Below, piece by piece: positions 1 to 9,178 of a stretch of 64,000 nucleotides of DNA. The notes under the pieces are model-generated. The model was not told the DNA's origin. It worked only from the letters and a program-made list of their open reading frames with translations, and searched no databases. Position numbers and translations under genes: made by a program. Every line of letters starts with the position of its first letter. Within the stretch, counting starts at the first letter, position 1. Source of the DNA: Guillardia theta CCMP2712 (lineage: Eukaryota; Cryptophyceae; Pyrenomonadales; Geminigeraceae); contig NW_005434560.1 in the NCBI RefSeq assembly GCF_000315625.1, positions 128,020 through 192,019 of the forward strand, in the 5' to 3' direction.

Positions 1-223
1 GGACGATGAAAGCGATTAGAAGGAGTCCATGAATGAACGCATTGAACAGATTGCGGTTTCTGGAGTACCGCAACCTATCCTCTTCTTTTACCCCTGCGCC
101 CTCGAAAGCAAAGATCATCTTCAAATCATTCCCCAACCCCATGTGGTCACCTGCGATCCCTTCCTTCCCCACACTTACCCAAGCCCGCGTTTTATATGAA
201 GTGAGTAACTCACAATACCCTCC
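1..223. other. Left edge, no gene recognised
   Basis: I see no convincing gene here. One plus-strand frame reads a short acidic end (Asp-Asp-Glu-Ser-Asp) and stops at 17-19, which could be the tail of a gene cut by the window edge. A plus-strand open frame at 33-377 runs into the antisense membrane-protein gene and looks like a shadow. Confidence 0.4.
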
Positions 224-1525
224 TCAGTCAATCTTGAGCCCCGCGCTGAAGTCCACCGTTGGGAGCACCGCGTTAATCGGCTGGGAGAAGGCGAAATGCT
301 GGTTGCCGCTCTGGTGCCCCTGCTGCTCCAGTCGTCTCCTCCGGAAGTCGTCGAACTCCGACCCAGTAGGGTCGTAGTTGAAGACCGAGCCCACCATCAT
401 GATGAACTGGAGGGTAAGCACACTGCTGAGGAAGTAGAGGTGAGGGTACGTGTTGACGTGGCCGGAAACCCCCGGAGCGAAGAGCCTCTCCCTGTGGCCG
501 AGCGCCGCGTCCTGGTCCCTGAACAAGAAGAGCAGCAGCGCGGTCATCTGGAGGGCGAGGTTCATTAGGATGTAAATCGGCACTGTCATCGGGTATTTCG
601 TCAGCGGGAAGTGCTGGTACCCATAGTCACCCAGGGCCTGAAGCAAGAAGCAGACCACCAGGGACCCGTTCATGATCCCGAACACGAGATAGAATTGGTT
701 CCAGATCCCATAGCGGTCACCCGTTTCGGCCATCCAGGGCGTTGACCTCACGTCACACACCACCGTGCCGTGATTGGCCGCCATCTGCAGCAGCAGTGTC
801 ATCGCCGTGAGGTGGAAAGTGAAGCTCGTGTGGACGAAGACGCGGTTGCCCCTCGCCCTCATGGTCGTCGCGGCGGAGAGGAAAAAGTAGAGCAGCACGA
901 TGATGGTCAGCAGCACCGTCCAGAGTACAAAATAAAGGTCCTGCCACGGAAACATGACCGGGAACAGCAGCTTGGCCAGCTGCTCGTTCACCGAGAGCGT
1001 ATCTCTCGCCCCTATGACCAGAGAGCCGTAGAAGATCCATATGACGGTCACCGCCAACACCGCCGTCAGCGCCCCGTTGACGACGGACTGGAAGCGGTGG
1101 TCTGTGATCTTCATCTTGTTTTCGACGAATGTGGCCAGCACCATGCCTACCACCATCAGCGCCGTGGCCAACGCGACCGAGCCCAGCGCCCAGAACGTCA
1201 GCGTGGGCACCGAGCCCGTGGGGTTGCTGGTGAAGCCACCCAGGGCAGTAAAGGTGGCATATGTGAAGAGCACCAAGACAGAGATCTCCACCACCCATAC
1301 AAAGATCCGAGAGGGGGCGAAGGTGCGGTTGACCTTGTCCAGCGCCTCATCTAGTTTCATCTCCTCTTTCTCCATACCCAGCTCGTCATCCATGGAAGGA
1401 TCATTGATGGGGGCATTCATGGGAGCATTCAAAGGAGTGTTCAAAGGAGTATTCATGGAGGTCATAAGAACCCTGTCCCGAGGGCGCCGGATCCTTGGAA
1501 ACAGCGCACCGAGGTTGGACTTCAT
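224..1525 (-). CDS. Multi-pass membrane protein, about 8 TM
   Basis: Predicted polytopic membrane protein of 433 residues. The first 73 residues are soluble, with a repetitive Met-Asn-Thr/Ala-Pro-Leu stretch (about 21-43) and an acidic patch. From residue 74 there are about eight hydrophobic segments separated by short loops, then a polar tail of about 50 residues. The start at 1525 is an internal ATG; the frame stays open to 1687, where a TATTAAAA-like box lies about 30 bases upstream, so a 487-residue form is possible. Eight segments and an envelope-rich context recall herpesvirus glycoprotein M in architecture only; I see no sequence match. Function unknown. Confidence 0.8.
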   Translation of the reverse strand: MKSNLGALFPRIRRPRDRVLMTSMNTPLNTPLNAPMNAPINDPSMDDELGMEKEEMKLDEALDKVNRTFAPSRIFVWVVEISVLVLFTYATFTALGGFTSNPTGSVPTLTFWALGSVALATALMVVGMVLATFVENKMKITDHRFQSVVNGALTAVLAVTVIWIFYGSLVIGARDTLSVNEQLAKLLFPVMFPWQDLYFVLWTVLLTIIVLLYFFLSAATTMRARGNRVFVHTSFTFHLTAMTLLLQMAANHGTVVCDVRSTPWMAETGDRYGIWNQFYLVFGIMNGSLVVCFLLQALGDYGYQHFPLTKYPMTVPIYILMNLALQMTALLLFLFRDQDAALGHRERLFAPGVSGHVNTYPHLYFLSSVLTLQFIMMVGSVFNYDPTGSEFDDFRRRRLEQQGHQSGNQHFAFSQPINAVLPTVDFSAGLKID

Positions 1526-1763
1526 GGGATCTTCGGACAGGGTCGTTTCCGGCTGGGGCGGGGTGTTCCGTTTTCGGGTGTACTGTAAGGGAATGCGTAG
1601 CACGCCAGGTGACGTCGGGTGCGACCTTCGGCGGAGGACCAGTTTCCCGGGCACCACCTCCTCGCGCGGGAGCCCACCACCCTGCATTTCATGTCTACAC
1701 TTACTTTACTAATTTTAATAGGCACACACCCACGTTAGCAACACACAAGTTACACAAATCAAA

Positions 1764-2964
1764 TTATACACAGGACTTGACACACTCCTTGACTGTCTCC
1801 ATCGCCCGGAACGCATACTGTTCGCACTCGAGCGTCCAATGCAGGCGGCTCTTGAAGGACACACGGACGCACAGGATGCCCCTCCGCGTCAGGGTGCAGT
1901 TGAATGTACTGCAGTTGTCGACCCACTTGCGCGGGAGGTCGGGGAACATGCCGGGCATGTCCTGCACGCTGAAGATGATGACGTTGTAGTGCTGCTCGGT
2001 GCGGCACATGAACCGGACGCAGTCGGGCCATCGCATGTTGAACAGGCGCTGCAGCATGCCCATCTCCGAAGTGTCCACATACCGGCCGACGTGGCAGTTG
2101 GCCCCGATCATGTTGACGGTGATGACGGGCTCCGAGCACAGCTCCTCCACCAGCGAAGACTGCAGCGTCGCAACGACATCCCGGGTGCTCCTGAACCCCC
2201 TGAAGAGCACGCTGGGCATCCCATCCTGATGCTGCAGGTTGCCGCTCAGGTGGTAGAGGTTGGACATGCGCCCGAAGCAGTTGACGTACACATCCAGGCA
2301 CGCCCTGTACTCCGGCTTGAAGACGTCCTTCGTCTTGATGTTCGTGCTGCAGGAAACACCCCGAAGGTCCATCTTCCCACTCATGTTGTGGACGCGGAAG
2401 GATGACTCCTCCTGGTGGAAGTACTGGCTCGTCATGAGATCGTAGAAAGGGCCCCAGGCGACCAGGGCCTGCGGAACATCCCCGTTGCTGAACCCACCGG
2501 TCATATCGATGTCCAGGCCCACCGTGTAGCCATCCTTACCCTCGGAGCCCTGCACCGTCGCCTGCAACTGCAGGCCGCCCACCTCCACGCGGAAGGCCGT
2601 CGCGTCACCCCTGGCCCACACCCTCCTGTAGATCCTCATCGTCCCCCCCATGTTGAAGACGAGGACGTATTGCGCGTTCTTGCCCTGCGCATCCACCTTC
2701 CGCTCACTGTGGCTGGTCTTCAGGCGCTTCCGAAAACATGACCTCGCGGACAACCTTGTCATATCGGAGGCAAGATCCAAGGAAGCACCGAGACGCACAG
2801 TTCCACCTCGCATCCTCCACCGTCACAAGGGCACCGGTCGGGTTGAAGAGGGAGAAGTGGACCGGCTCGGAAACCAGCACCTCCACCACGCTCAGCTCAC
2901 CGCGTGGCGCCAGGACGATGCGATGCAGCCCCACCCAGCGGAGGATCTGCCCCTGCAATTCCAT
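1764..2964 (-). CDS. Possible spliced sliding-clamp-like protein
   Basis: Two overlapping minus-strand frames appear to form one gene: exon 1 2964-2743, exon 2 2684-1764. A 58-base interval (2742-2685, GT...AG) restores the frame; a 70-base intron from 2754 would too. Without splicing exon 1 stops at 2704. The result is about 380 residues. Exon 1 plus early exon 2 have the strand-helix-strand rhythm of PCNA/Rad9-type clamps, and residues Asp-Val-Tyr-Val-Asn-Cys-Phe to Pro-Ser-Val-Leu-Phe recall the conserved clamp segment. The last 120 residues also weakly resemble a TBP repeat (Val-Asn-Met-Ile-Gly, Trp-Pro-Asp...Arg-Phe-Met). Both readings are by eye and unproven. The donor GTCATG is weak, so a +1 frameshift is an alternative. 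Confidence 0.45.
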
Positions 2965-3113
2965 AGGGGCGCAACGCGCGTTACCCCTCCCTGCACGCCG
3001 CCCCTCCCAGCACCCCTCCCCTACTTTTTTTTTACCAAACCAAACCCGACCAAAAAAAAAAGCGCGGGAAAGCGGGCCCGTGAAGGGTTCCTTGGCGCCC
3101 AACCCATGGGGGG

Positions 3114-3467
3114 ATGCGGTCTTTTGTGATCTTCCTTTGCATGTGCCTTCTGTGTGCTCCATCCAGAAGCTGCCACGTCCTGGTCAAGGGCATATCGACG
3201 GTCCTGCGCGAGAACATCGTCTACAGCAAGCGTGAAATGCGCCAGTGTCTGAACCATATCATCCACTGCCCGCACTGGCACCGCAACTGCAAGGAGAACG
3301 CACACCACCAGAGGGTGCTGCTGCAGCCAGAGAGCATCGACTTCCTCGTGAAATCGGGATTGTATGCAGAGCTCATGGAGCTGGGTATCCGGGGAGGGCA
3401 TCCTTCCCCGAATTGTGACAAGCCCCTTTCACACTGCAGGCCTCCCCAGGGCCCGTCCCCCGCCTAG
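3114..3467 (+). CDS. Small secreted Cys/His-rich protein
   Basis: Product of 117 residues with an N-terminal hydrophobic stretch (about 1-19) typical of a signal peptide, followed by a mature part with Cys-Leu-Asn-His and Cys-Pro-His-Trp-His-Arg-Asn-Cys clusters. It is divergent from the possible clamp gene, with an A/T-homopolymer region between them, and its end overlaps the convergent membrane glycoprotein gene by about 39 bases. No family recognised. The proline-rich last 25 residues, which overlap the neighbour, may reflect a missed splice or wrong end. Confidence 0.55.
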   Translation: MRSFVIFLCMCLLCAPSRSCHVLVKGISTVLRENIVYSKREMRQCLNHIIHCPHWHRNCKENAHHQRVLLQPESIDFLVKSGLYAELMELGIRGGHPSPNCDKPLSHCRPPQGPSPA

Positions 3468-4109
3468 GGTCCAGGCGGGCATCGCCAGGCGGTTGGCGTG
3501 GAGGTTCTGACCTATGTGTAACGACGCGTTCGTGGTCTTCTTGTCTTCCGCCTTCACGTCGGTCTTGGGAGAATGGCTGGGAGAATGATTGCCCAGAAGG
3601 AATACCATCAGCACCCCAGACACCGATATCACCAGCAGGACCTGGAACACGACGAGCTCCACCTCCCGCATGTTCTGCCGCGTCACGAACCTCCTGCTCA
3701 CCGGGTCGTACACCACCTGCACGTCGTTGTAGAAGTCGGCGTCGTGCAGCGTCTGCGAGTGGAAGTTCCCCATGACTGCCAGGAGTACCAGCCTCACCAA
3801 CTCCCCGTCATGGAAGAGACTCGCGTTGCGGATGTCCTCCAAACTGCCCAACGAGGAGAAGTTCCCGGAAATCGACAGCAGCTCCCCGTACACCGCGGAG
3901 AGCACCACCGGGTCGACGGAGCTCTGCACCGTGCTCCCGTCCCGCACCACGAAGATCCTCTGCACCTCCGACACCACCACGGGGGACAGAGTGCCGAAGA
4001 AGAACGACGGGGTTGCCTGCGATGCAGCACCGGAGTCGACAGAGAGGCAGAGCAAAAGCAGAATAAAGAAACCTTGCATCCACACCAAACAAAATACATC
4101 AAGTTGCAT
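3429..4109 (-). CDS. Type I membrane glycoprotein
   Basis: Protein of 226 residues with an N-terminal signal sequence (hydrophobic core about residues 11-23), a luminal domain of about 120 residues with two N-glycosylation sequons (Asn-Phe-Ser, Asn-Ala-Ser), one transmembrane helix (about 150-172) and a polar tail of about 50 residues. A TATA-like CTTATATGG lies about 25-30 bases upstream. Met-11 is an alternative start that would keep the signal peptide. Likely an envelope or secretory-pathway protein; no family recognised. Confidence 0.75.
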   Translation of the reverse strand: MQLDVFCLVWMQGFFILLLLCLSVDSGAASQATPSFFFGTLSPVVVSEVQRIFVVRDGSTVQSSVDPVVLSAVYGELLSISGNFSSLGSLEDIRNASLFHDGELVRLVLLAVMGNFHSQTLHDADFYNDVQVVYDPVSRRFVTRQNMREVELVVFQVLLVISVSGVLMVFLLGNHSPSHSPKTDVKAEDKKTTNASLHIGQNLHANRLAMPAWTLGGGRALGRPAV

Positions 4110-4495
4110 CCTATTTGGCTTAAATGCGGGCTGCCATATAAGATGTTATTATGGGCGTGAGGTAAAGGAAGATGGACCCACCTACTGCAGAACCAGTCTA
4201 TCCACCCCAACAACTAATGATTCACAACCATCACATTTACCATCACACGGTTGACCAGTCTCATGAAAACAGCAATGTTCTCCTTCAATCCATCTTATGT
4301 TGTCTCTTCTTTGGCTGTCCATGGAATTTGCTCCTTTGCCAAGCGGAACCCACCAGGAGACGTACAATCTCGGTGCATCAAACTCACTATAATCAATACC
4401 CGCACAATCAATAAAAAAAGAGTATATCCACCTACATCGTTGTCCCATTCCTTGCCCACCCCATCCCTCACCCTCCCTCCAACACGTCTTCGCAG
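4110..4495. other. Intergenic region, possible promoter and 5' exon
   Basis: About 385 bases with no clear gene. It holds short open frames on both strands, a TATA-like CCATATAAG at about 4132 that could serve either direction, a TCAATAAAAAAAG motif near 4407 like those before the genes at 13731 and 57080, and a pyrimidine-rich run ending in CGCAG at 4495 that looks like a 3' splice site. A 5' exon of the next gene could lie here but I could not fix its donor. Confidence 0.4.
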
Positions 4496-4750
4496 CCTAG
4501 GCCAGAGAGGCGGGGCCCAGTGAACCCCATCCTGCGCCACCTGCTCACCGAAGCCTCCGGGATCAAGAGCGCCAGGGTCGAGGAGCACGTCAGGCTCGTC
4601 CAGGAGCGCAAGCGACAGGAACTCCGCGACTACGTCATCGTCTGCATCCAGAGGCTCGACCCCCAGAGGCCCTCCCTCCTCCCGCCTCCCGACCACCACT
4701 CCAACGTGCACGCCATCATGGAGGAGACGCTCCGGAGGTGGAAGGATTAA
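4496..4750 (+). CDS. Probable 3' exon of a small spliced gene
   Basis: Open frame of about 84 codons ending at 4750, rich in Arg, Leu and Glu with helical character (Glu-Glu-His-Val-Arg-Leu-Val-Gln-Glu-Arg-Lys). It has no ATG near its start: the first candidate is GTG at 4520 and the first ATG is at 4718. A pyrimidine tract and CGCAG directly before 4496 suggest a splice acceptor, with the start codon in an upstream exon (for example the frame at 4172). It ends 31 bases before the exonuclease gene. Function unknown. Confidence 0.4.
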   Translation, partial: PRPERRGPVNPILRHLLTEASGIKSARVEEHVRLVQERKRQELRDYVIVCIQRLDPQRPSLLPPPDHHSNVHAIMEETLRRWKD

Positions 4751-4781
4751 TAGAGAATAAGACAAGAAGACACCACAGGAA

Positions 4782-5279
4782 ATGCTCGCCTTCGACATCG
4801 AGACCATGGGCCTCAGCATGCACCACCACGAAATCACTGTCGCCGCCGTCTACGACCCAACCAAGGGCATCCGCCACTGCTACAACTTCTACAGGCACCG
4901 CCACGACCGCACCAGGTGGCAGCGCGAGGTGGACGATTTCCTACGCACCCTCGACGAGGCCCGCACCCTCTGCACCTTCAACGGCATCCGTTTCGACATC
5001 CCCTTCATCCAGACACAGTTCAAGGTCGACCCGGAGAGGGTGGGCCGCTGGGTGCTCAAGACCGTCGACCTCTTCCACCGCTGGAAGCTCCTCCGCGACC
5101 ACACCTTCTCCCTCGACAAGCTCCTCATCGCCAACGGCCTCCCCGTCAAGACGTCCAAGGGCTGCTTCGCCATCGATATGGCCAGGCAGCAGCGCTGGGA
5201 CGAGCTCGAGGACTACTGCATGAACGACACCGTCCTCACCCACCTCGTCTCGTCCAAGGAGAGGCTCGTCATACCCTGA
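4782..5279 (+). CDS. DEDDy-type 3'-5' exonuclease
   Basis: Compact RNase H-fold exonuclease of 165 residues. All three Exo motifs are visible: ExoI Phe-Asp-Ile-Glu-Thr (Asp5, Glu7), ExoII Asn-Gly-Ile-Arg-Phe-Asp (Asn67, Asp72) and ExoIII Tyr-Cys-Met-Asn-Asp (Tyr145, Asp149). The YxxxD form puts it in the DEDDy class, which removes nucleotides from 3' ends of DNA or RNA. It is a stand-alone domain with no polymerase part, so it could proofread, trim or degrade nucleic acid. It starts 31 bases after the preceding gene and ends 42 bases before a convergent one. Confidence 0.88.
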   Translation: MLAFDIETMGLSMHHHEITVAAVYDPTKGIRHCYNFYRHRHDRTRWQREVDDFLRTLDEARTLCTFNGIRFDIPFIQTQFKVDPERVGRWVLKTVDLFHRWKLLRDHTFSLDKLLIANGLPVKTSKGCFAIDMARQQRWDELEDYCMNDTVLTHLVSSKERLVIP

Positions 5280-5321
5280 AGTTATTAAAATTCGAACTTT
5301 ATTCTCGTGTACGTACAAGCT

Positions 5322-6572
5322 CTACTTGGAGTACTTCTTGGAAAGCATAACCTTGTGCTGATAGTCGAACTCAGAGATCCAGTAATTGAACATCACCCGC
5401 TCAATTGCCTCTCCGGTGTTGTTCTTCTTGAACTCCTCTGTGTACACCTCCGACCCGTCGGCCCTGCGCTTGATCCCCGGATTGGACGGTTGCCAGCCAA
5501 GAGCCCTGAAGTCCACAAAATGTTGGTCCTTCTCGCTGAGCAGGACAAGCGACTCTAGCTTCTTGATCCTCTTATCCTGCAACTTCGAATCATCGGGAGT
5601 TGGGGTAGGAGCACGAATGATGTCGAGGAAATTTTGCATAACAAGACCATGAAACTTCATAGGCTTCAGCATATCTCTCCAAAGCATCTTGAAGGTCTTG
5701 TGTACAAACTTGTCATCGAGCGACACATTGCACAGGATACGGAAGAAATGGCACCACGTCTTTGCCTCGTTCGTGCTCTTGTAGAGAGCTTTCAGCCCTT
5801 TGTCCTCATGGGTCAGCTCTTTGTTCTTCATCCTGACGACAGATGCCAGGAACATGGAAACACCAACCTTGACGTAGCAATTCTCGTAGCAGGGAACATC
5901 TGGCTTCTCCTCGTTCGATCGAAGGATGTCCAACATACCCAGGATAACATCCCTGGCAAGCTTATTGCGCAGCTCCTTGCACTTCGCGACCTGCTCATCC
6001 GGCGGGGCATCGTTGACCTTGGAGACATATATCCAGGCTATCTCGGTCATCTCATTCAGATTCTTATACTTGGCCACGGTCACTTTGTTCACAGCGTCAT
6101 CGTCGGTAGGATCAACATTCGTATTGTCACGGATTGAGATCATGTACTTGCGGTATGAAAGCTTGCAATCCGTCTTGATCTGCTCAAACTTTTCCCAGCA
6201 CATCTTCCCAAGCTTGTCAAAGTCGATGTCATACTCTGGTTCATATTCCACGTCCTGCCATTGCTGGAATATCGGCGACTGACCCTGCTGACCCTCTGCG
6301 GAGTAACCGTCCTCTGGAGTTGGTGTCTCTTCATCTTCTTCCAACACTTGCGTCTCCTTATCGTCTTCCTCCTCCAGAATCTGCGTCTCGTTATCCAAAT
6401 CCTCCATCTTCTCACTGACGGGAGAAGGACTTGGAGTCGGGGTCGGTGGTATGATGTAGCACTGCTTCTTCATTTCATAGGGTATCTTATCGACGTAATC
6501 CCTAGGATCAAATCTCTGAAGCTCGATCTTGTAATCGTACAACGAAAGGTCTAGCAAGATATTGATAAACAT
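5322..6572 (-). CDS. Hypothetical protein with acidic Pro/Thr linker
   Basis: Protein of 416 residues. The frame opens at 6614, but its first codons lie in the TATTTAAAG box (6603-6611), so the ATG at 6572, about 31 bases below the box, is the start. A short N-terminal helical part is followed by a low-complexity stretch (Pro-Thr-Pro runs, then Glu/Asp-rich blocks, about residues 43-105), then a globular helical domain to the end. No family recognised. It shares a divergent promoter region with the small membrane protein at 6666. Confidence 0.8.
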   Translation of the reverse strand: MFINILLDLSLYDYKIELQRFDPRDYVDKIPYEMKKQCYIIPPTPTPSPSPVSEKMEDLDNETQILEEEDDKETQVLEEDEETPTPEDGYSAEGQQGQSPIFQQWQDVEYEPEYDIDFDKLGKMCWEKFEQIKTDCKLSYRKYMISIRDNTNVDPTDDDAVNKVTVAKYKNLNEMTEIAWIYVSKVNDAPPDEQVAKCKELRNKLARDVILGMLDILRSNEEKPDVPCYENCYVKVGVSMFLASVVRMKNKELTHEDKGLKALYKSTNEAKTWCHFFRILCNVSLDDKFVHKTFKMLWRDMLKPMKFHGLVMQNFLDIIRAPTPTPDDSKLQDKRIKKLESLVLLSEKDQHFVDFRALGWQPSNPGIKRRADGSEVYTEEFKKNNTGEAIERVMFNYWISEFDYQHKVMLSKKYSK

Positions 6573-6602
6573 TTCGATGCGTGACCCGACCGCTATACCA
6601 GG

Positions 6603-6611
6603 CTTTAAATA
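6603..6611 (-). promoter_or_regulatory. TATTTAAAG box for gene at 6572
   Basis: 31 bases above the ATG; its position inside the longer open frame excludes earlier starts. Confidence 0.8.
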
Positions 6612-6622
6612 CACTCTCTGTC

Positions 6623-6630
6623 TATTTAAA
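6623..6630 (+). promoter_or_regulatory. TATTTAAA box for gene at 6666
   Basis: 36 bases above the ATG and back to back with the box of the divergent gene. Confidence 0.8.
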
Positions 6631-6665
6631 AAAAAAACAGAAAAAAACCAACAGAAAAAAAAATA

Positions 6666-6923
6666 ATGCCCACCCTCCCGGACACCCTCCGCGCAGCCAC
6701 CCTCCTGGCCTCCTTCGGCCTCTTCGTCGTGCTCCCGCTCTACACCCCGCTGGGGATCGCCCCCGCCATCGCCGGGGCCCTGCGCAACCAGGTGGGTCTC
6801 GACGCCTCCCAGTCCGGCCTCTACCGCAACGTCTACATCTCCACCGCGGGCCTCTTCGTCCTCTCCCTCTACGTCACCGGGTGCAAGTTCATAAACCCTT
6901 CATTGGAAACAAAAGATAATTAG
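6666..6923 (+). CDS. Small two-TM membrane protein
   Basis: Protein of 85 residues with two hydrophobic helices (about residues 10-38 and 57-74) and a short polar end. Its TATTTAAA box (6623-6630) sits 36 bases before the ATG, back to back with the box of the divergent gene. The stop codon overlaps the end of the convergent gene by 4 bases. Function unknown. Confidence 0.75.
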   Translation: MPTLPDTLRAATLLASFGLFVVLPLYTPLGIAPAIAGALRNQVGLDASQSGLYRNVYISTAGLFVLSLYVTGCKFINPSLETKDN

Positions 6924-8626
6924 ATAGCAAAGGTCAGCGAGCTCGACATCCCGCTGTACACGTCCGCGAACGTCGTCGCGTGGATAGGAACAGGGTTGAG
7001 ATAAGCAGGGAAATTCAGGTTGTGATTCGCTGCGTTTCCACAGAAGAATTTCTGCGGCTGGTTAAAGGTGCAGTGCGTCTTGTTCAGGCCCAGCAACACG
7101 TCGATGAACACGACGAGGGAGCCTGCGATGATCGCGAAGGCGAAGATTATGGCGTTGAAGTACACGACCCACCTGTAATTGGTGGTCGTGAAGTAATTAC
7201 AGAGAAGGATGGATGCCACGAATGGAAAGTTCAACAAATAAGCGAACCATGTCAAAAACTTCGTGGACTCCGCGGGGTTGAGCAGAATGATGTCGTAGAC
7301 AATCTGGTTGATCCACAGCAACAGAAACACGGCAAACACCAAGATCGTATCCATGCTGTAATTGATGGTGAGATTAGGTAGGTCTGGATCTTCCTGCATT
7401 AAACCAGGATTTTCATCTGATTCCTTTCCATCATCCACCAGGATCGCCCTGGGATTGCCATCCTGATAGGCATCCGGTGCAGTCAAACCAAACTGTGTCC
7501 GCATGAATCCAAACCTCGCGTTCTGTTTTGCGGCCATGTCCATCTCCTTCTGCACCTTGTTGTGCGTACGGATGGGATTAATCCTGCGGTAGTTCAGGAG
7601 CATCAGCCCCATGATGAGCAGCACCGATCGCACAAAGGCCGCCTGGAACGACCACTCCACGGCGTTGTTCACTGCGATGGCGTAGAGACTCAGGATCAAG
7701 GTGGGAAAGAGGAAGATTTGCGAGCTCAGGATCACGTTGATCACTCTGTAGTTCTCGTATGATTCATTGCTTTGCATATTCTTCCCAGGTGGAAGAAAAC
7801 TATTTGTCATCCGGATGCATGCAATAAGATTGATACCTTCGAACATGGCAACGTCCCCCTTCACTTGGTCCTTGCTGCATCTCCTCATAGTAATAATCTG
7901 CTGCACAATCGTGGCAGCGATGAGCACCAGCGCAAAGATGACGTTGTTGCGGGGGATGACCGCGTTGTCGACCTGGAAGATCGCGGAGAAGAGCACCACA
8001 ATGAGGATTAAAATGTGCCAGAAGGAATAGATCCAGATCTTGAACATTCCAAAGTATTGCAACAACCAGAAAATCTTGTTTGCCTCAGTGTAACCCGAAC
8101 AGTCCCAGAGGAGCAACAGCCAGCTCGCGTACATGAAGAGCACCACCATGACCATGAAGAAGGGATTCCAGGCCGCGGAGAAGGTGATGCTCACGGGGTT
8201 GTTGCGGTACAGCGCCACCTGCTTCGAGCGCTCGATGTTGCACAACCTGTGTTGCCTTTCACGTTCAGTCATAGAGAGACCAGCAGCGTATCCCGCATCC
8301 TGGCACAGGTAGTAGGTGTAGTTCCTGCGGTCCGCGAAGGTGGGTTCGTCGAAGCTCAGAGGCAGGGGAGCCATCGGCATGTACGACATCCCGCCCGGGG
8401 TGGTGGTCTGCAGCACCGAAGTCTCCCCGAAGAGGGTCACGTGCTGGCTGCCGATGGCACGGCCGTACACATTGCTGTACAGCGACTTGAAGATGGGGAA
8501 GCTGATCTTGCCCTCATTCTCACCGTAGACTTGGATGTGCCGAATGTAAGCACCGAAGAACAGTATGGAACAACAGAACGCCAGCAAGAATAGAGACATG
8601 AACAAGCCGCGCTCGGTCTGGGCCAT
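6920..8626 (-). CDS. Multi-pass membrane protein, about 9 TM
   Basis: Protein of 568 residues. The frame extends to 8701, but residues there are encoded by the TATAAATG box (8668-8675), so the start is the ATG at 8626, 42 bases below. After a first helix (about 8-28) comes a loop of about 120 residues with a sequon and several cysteines. Eight further hydrophobic segments follow, with a long cytoplasmic-type loop (about 350-420) between the sixth and seventh. Aromatic-rich, polytopic architecture suggests an envelope or nuclear-membrane protein. No family recognised. Confidence 0.85.
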   Translation of the reverse strand: MAQTERGLFMSLFLLAFCCSILFFGAYIRHIQVYGENEGKISFPIFKSLYSNVYGRAIGSQHVTLFGETSVLQTTTPGGMSYMPMAPLPLSFDEPTFADRRNYTYYLCQDAGYAAGLSMTERERQHRLCNIERSKQVALYRNNPVSITFSAAWNPFFMVMVVLFMYASWLLLLWDCSGYTEANKIFWLLQYFGMFKIWIYSFWHILILIVVLFSAIFQVDNAVIPRNNVIFALVLIAATIVQQIITMRRCSKDQVKGDVAMFEGINLIACIRMTNSFLPPGKNMQSNESYENYRVINVILSSQIFLFPTLILSLYAIAVNNAVEWSFQAAFVRSVLLIMGLMLLNYRRINPIRTHNKVQKEMDMAAKQNARFGFMRTQFGLTAPDAYQDGNPRAILVDDGKESDENPGLMQEDPDLPNLTINYSMDTILVFAVFLLLWINQIVYDIILLNPAESTKFLTWFAYLLNFPFVASILLCNYFTTTNYRWVVYFNAIIFAFAIIAGSLVVFIDVLLGLNKTHCTFNQPQKFFCGNAANHNLNFPAYLNPVPIHATTFADVYSGMSSSLTFAI

Positions 8627-8667
8627 GATGCACCGGCTGCCCTTTCCTACACATGCCCTGCCCTCGC

Positions 8668-8675
8668 CATTTATA
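8668..8675 (-). promoter_or_regulatory. TATAAATG box for gene at 8626
   Basis: 42 bases above the ATG; it decides the start. Confidence 0.8.
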
Positions 8676-8709
8676 TGGTGGAGCGCCCGAAAAATTTCCA
8701 CGGTGCTAG

Positions 8710-9132
8710 CTACGTAGCCTTACCCGCACAGCGCAGGAGGTCAACATTCAGGAGGTCCAGGTCCAGAAGCCCCGCGCCCATCCCCCCGAATCCACCCGTG
8801 CAAATGCCCGGCACCAGCAAACGGGACGCCACCGCCACGCTCGAGGTGACGATGAAGAGCACCACAAAGAAGGCCAGCAGGAGGCTGTCCCGCTCCGGCA
8901 CGGAGAACACCACCGAGAAGCTCGTCGACGAGTGCGGGTTGTGGGTGCAGATCACGTCCACGTCGGGGAAGCGGTCCTTCACCCGGTCGTGCATCTCCCC
9001 GTTCCACTCCTCGTAGTCCGTCAGCATGCAGGTCGTCCCGCTCACCACCATGCATCTCCCCCCGTGCGCCTCCGTGTTGCACACCTCCCTGACGTGGGTG
9101 CAGATGCGGTCGATCTTGCGCGCCCCCTCCAT
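8710..9132 (-). CDS. Probable single-TM membrane protein
   Basis: Protein of 140 residues with a Cys-rich N-terminal part (cysteines near 11, 18, 27, 35, 62) and one strongly hydrophobic helix (about 82-105) near the C-terminus. A TATTTC-like sequence near 9172 could be its promoter, sharing the divergent region with the gene at 9179. Overlapping frames exist, but this one alone has a coherent protein layout. No family recognised. Confidence 0.55.
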   Translation of the reverse strand: MEGARKIDRICTHVREVCNTEAHGGRCMVVSGTTCMLTDYEEWNGEMHDRVKDRFPDVDVICTHNPHSSTSFSVVFSVPERDSLLLAFFVVLFIVTSSVAVASRLLVPGICTGGFGGMGAGLLDLDLLNVDLLRCAGKAT

Positions 9133-9138
9133 GTTTTC

Positions 9139-9146
9139 TATAAAAC
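9139..9146 (+). promoter_or_regulatory. TATAAAAC box for gene at 9179
   Basis: 33 bases above the ATG. Confidence 0.8.
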
Positions 9147-9178
9147 CCTTCTAGCTCGACAACGGGGAGGGAAGAAAT

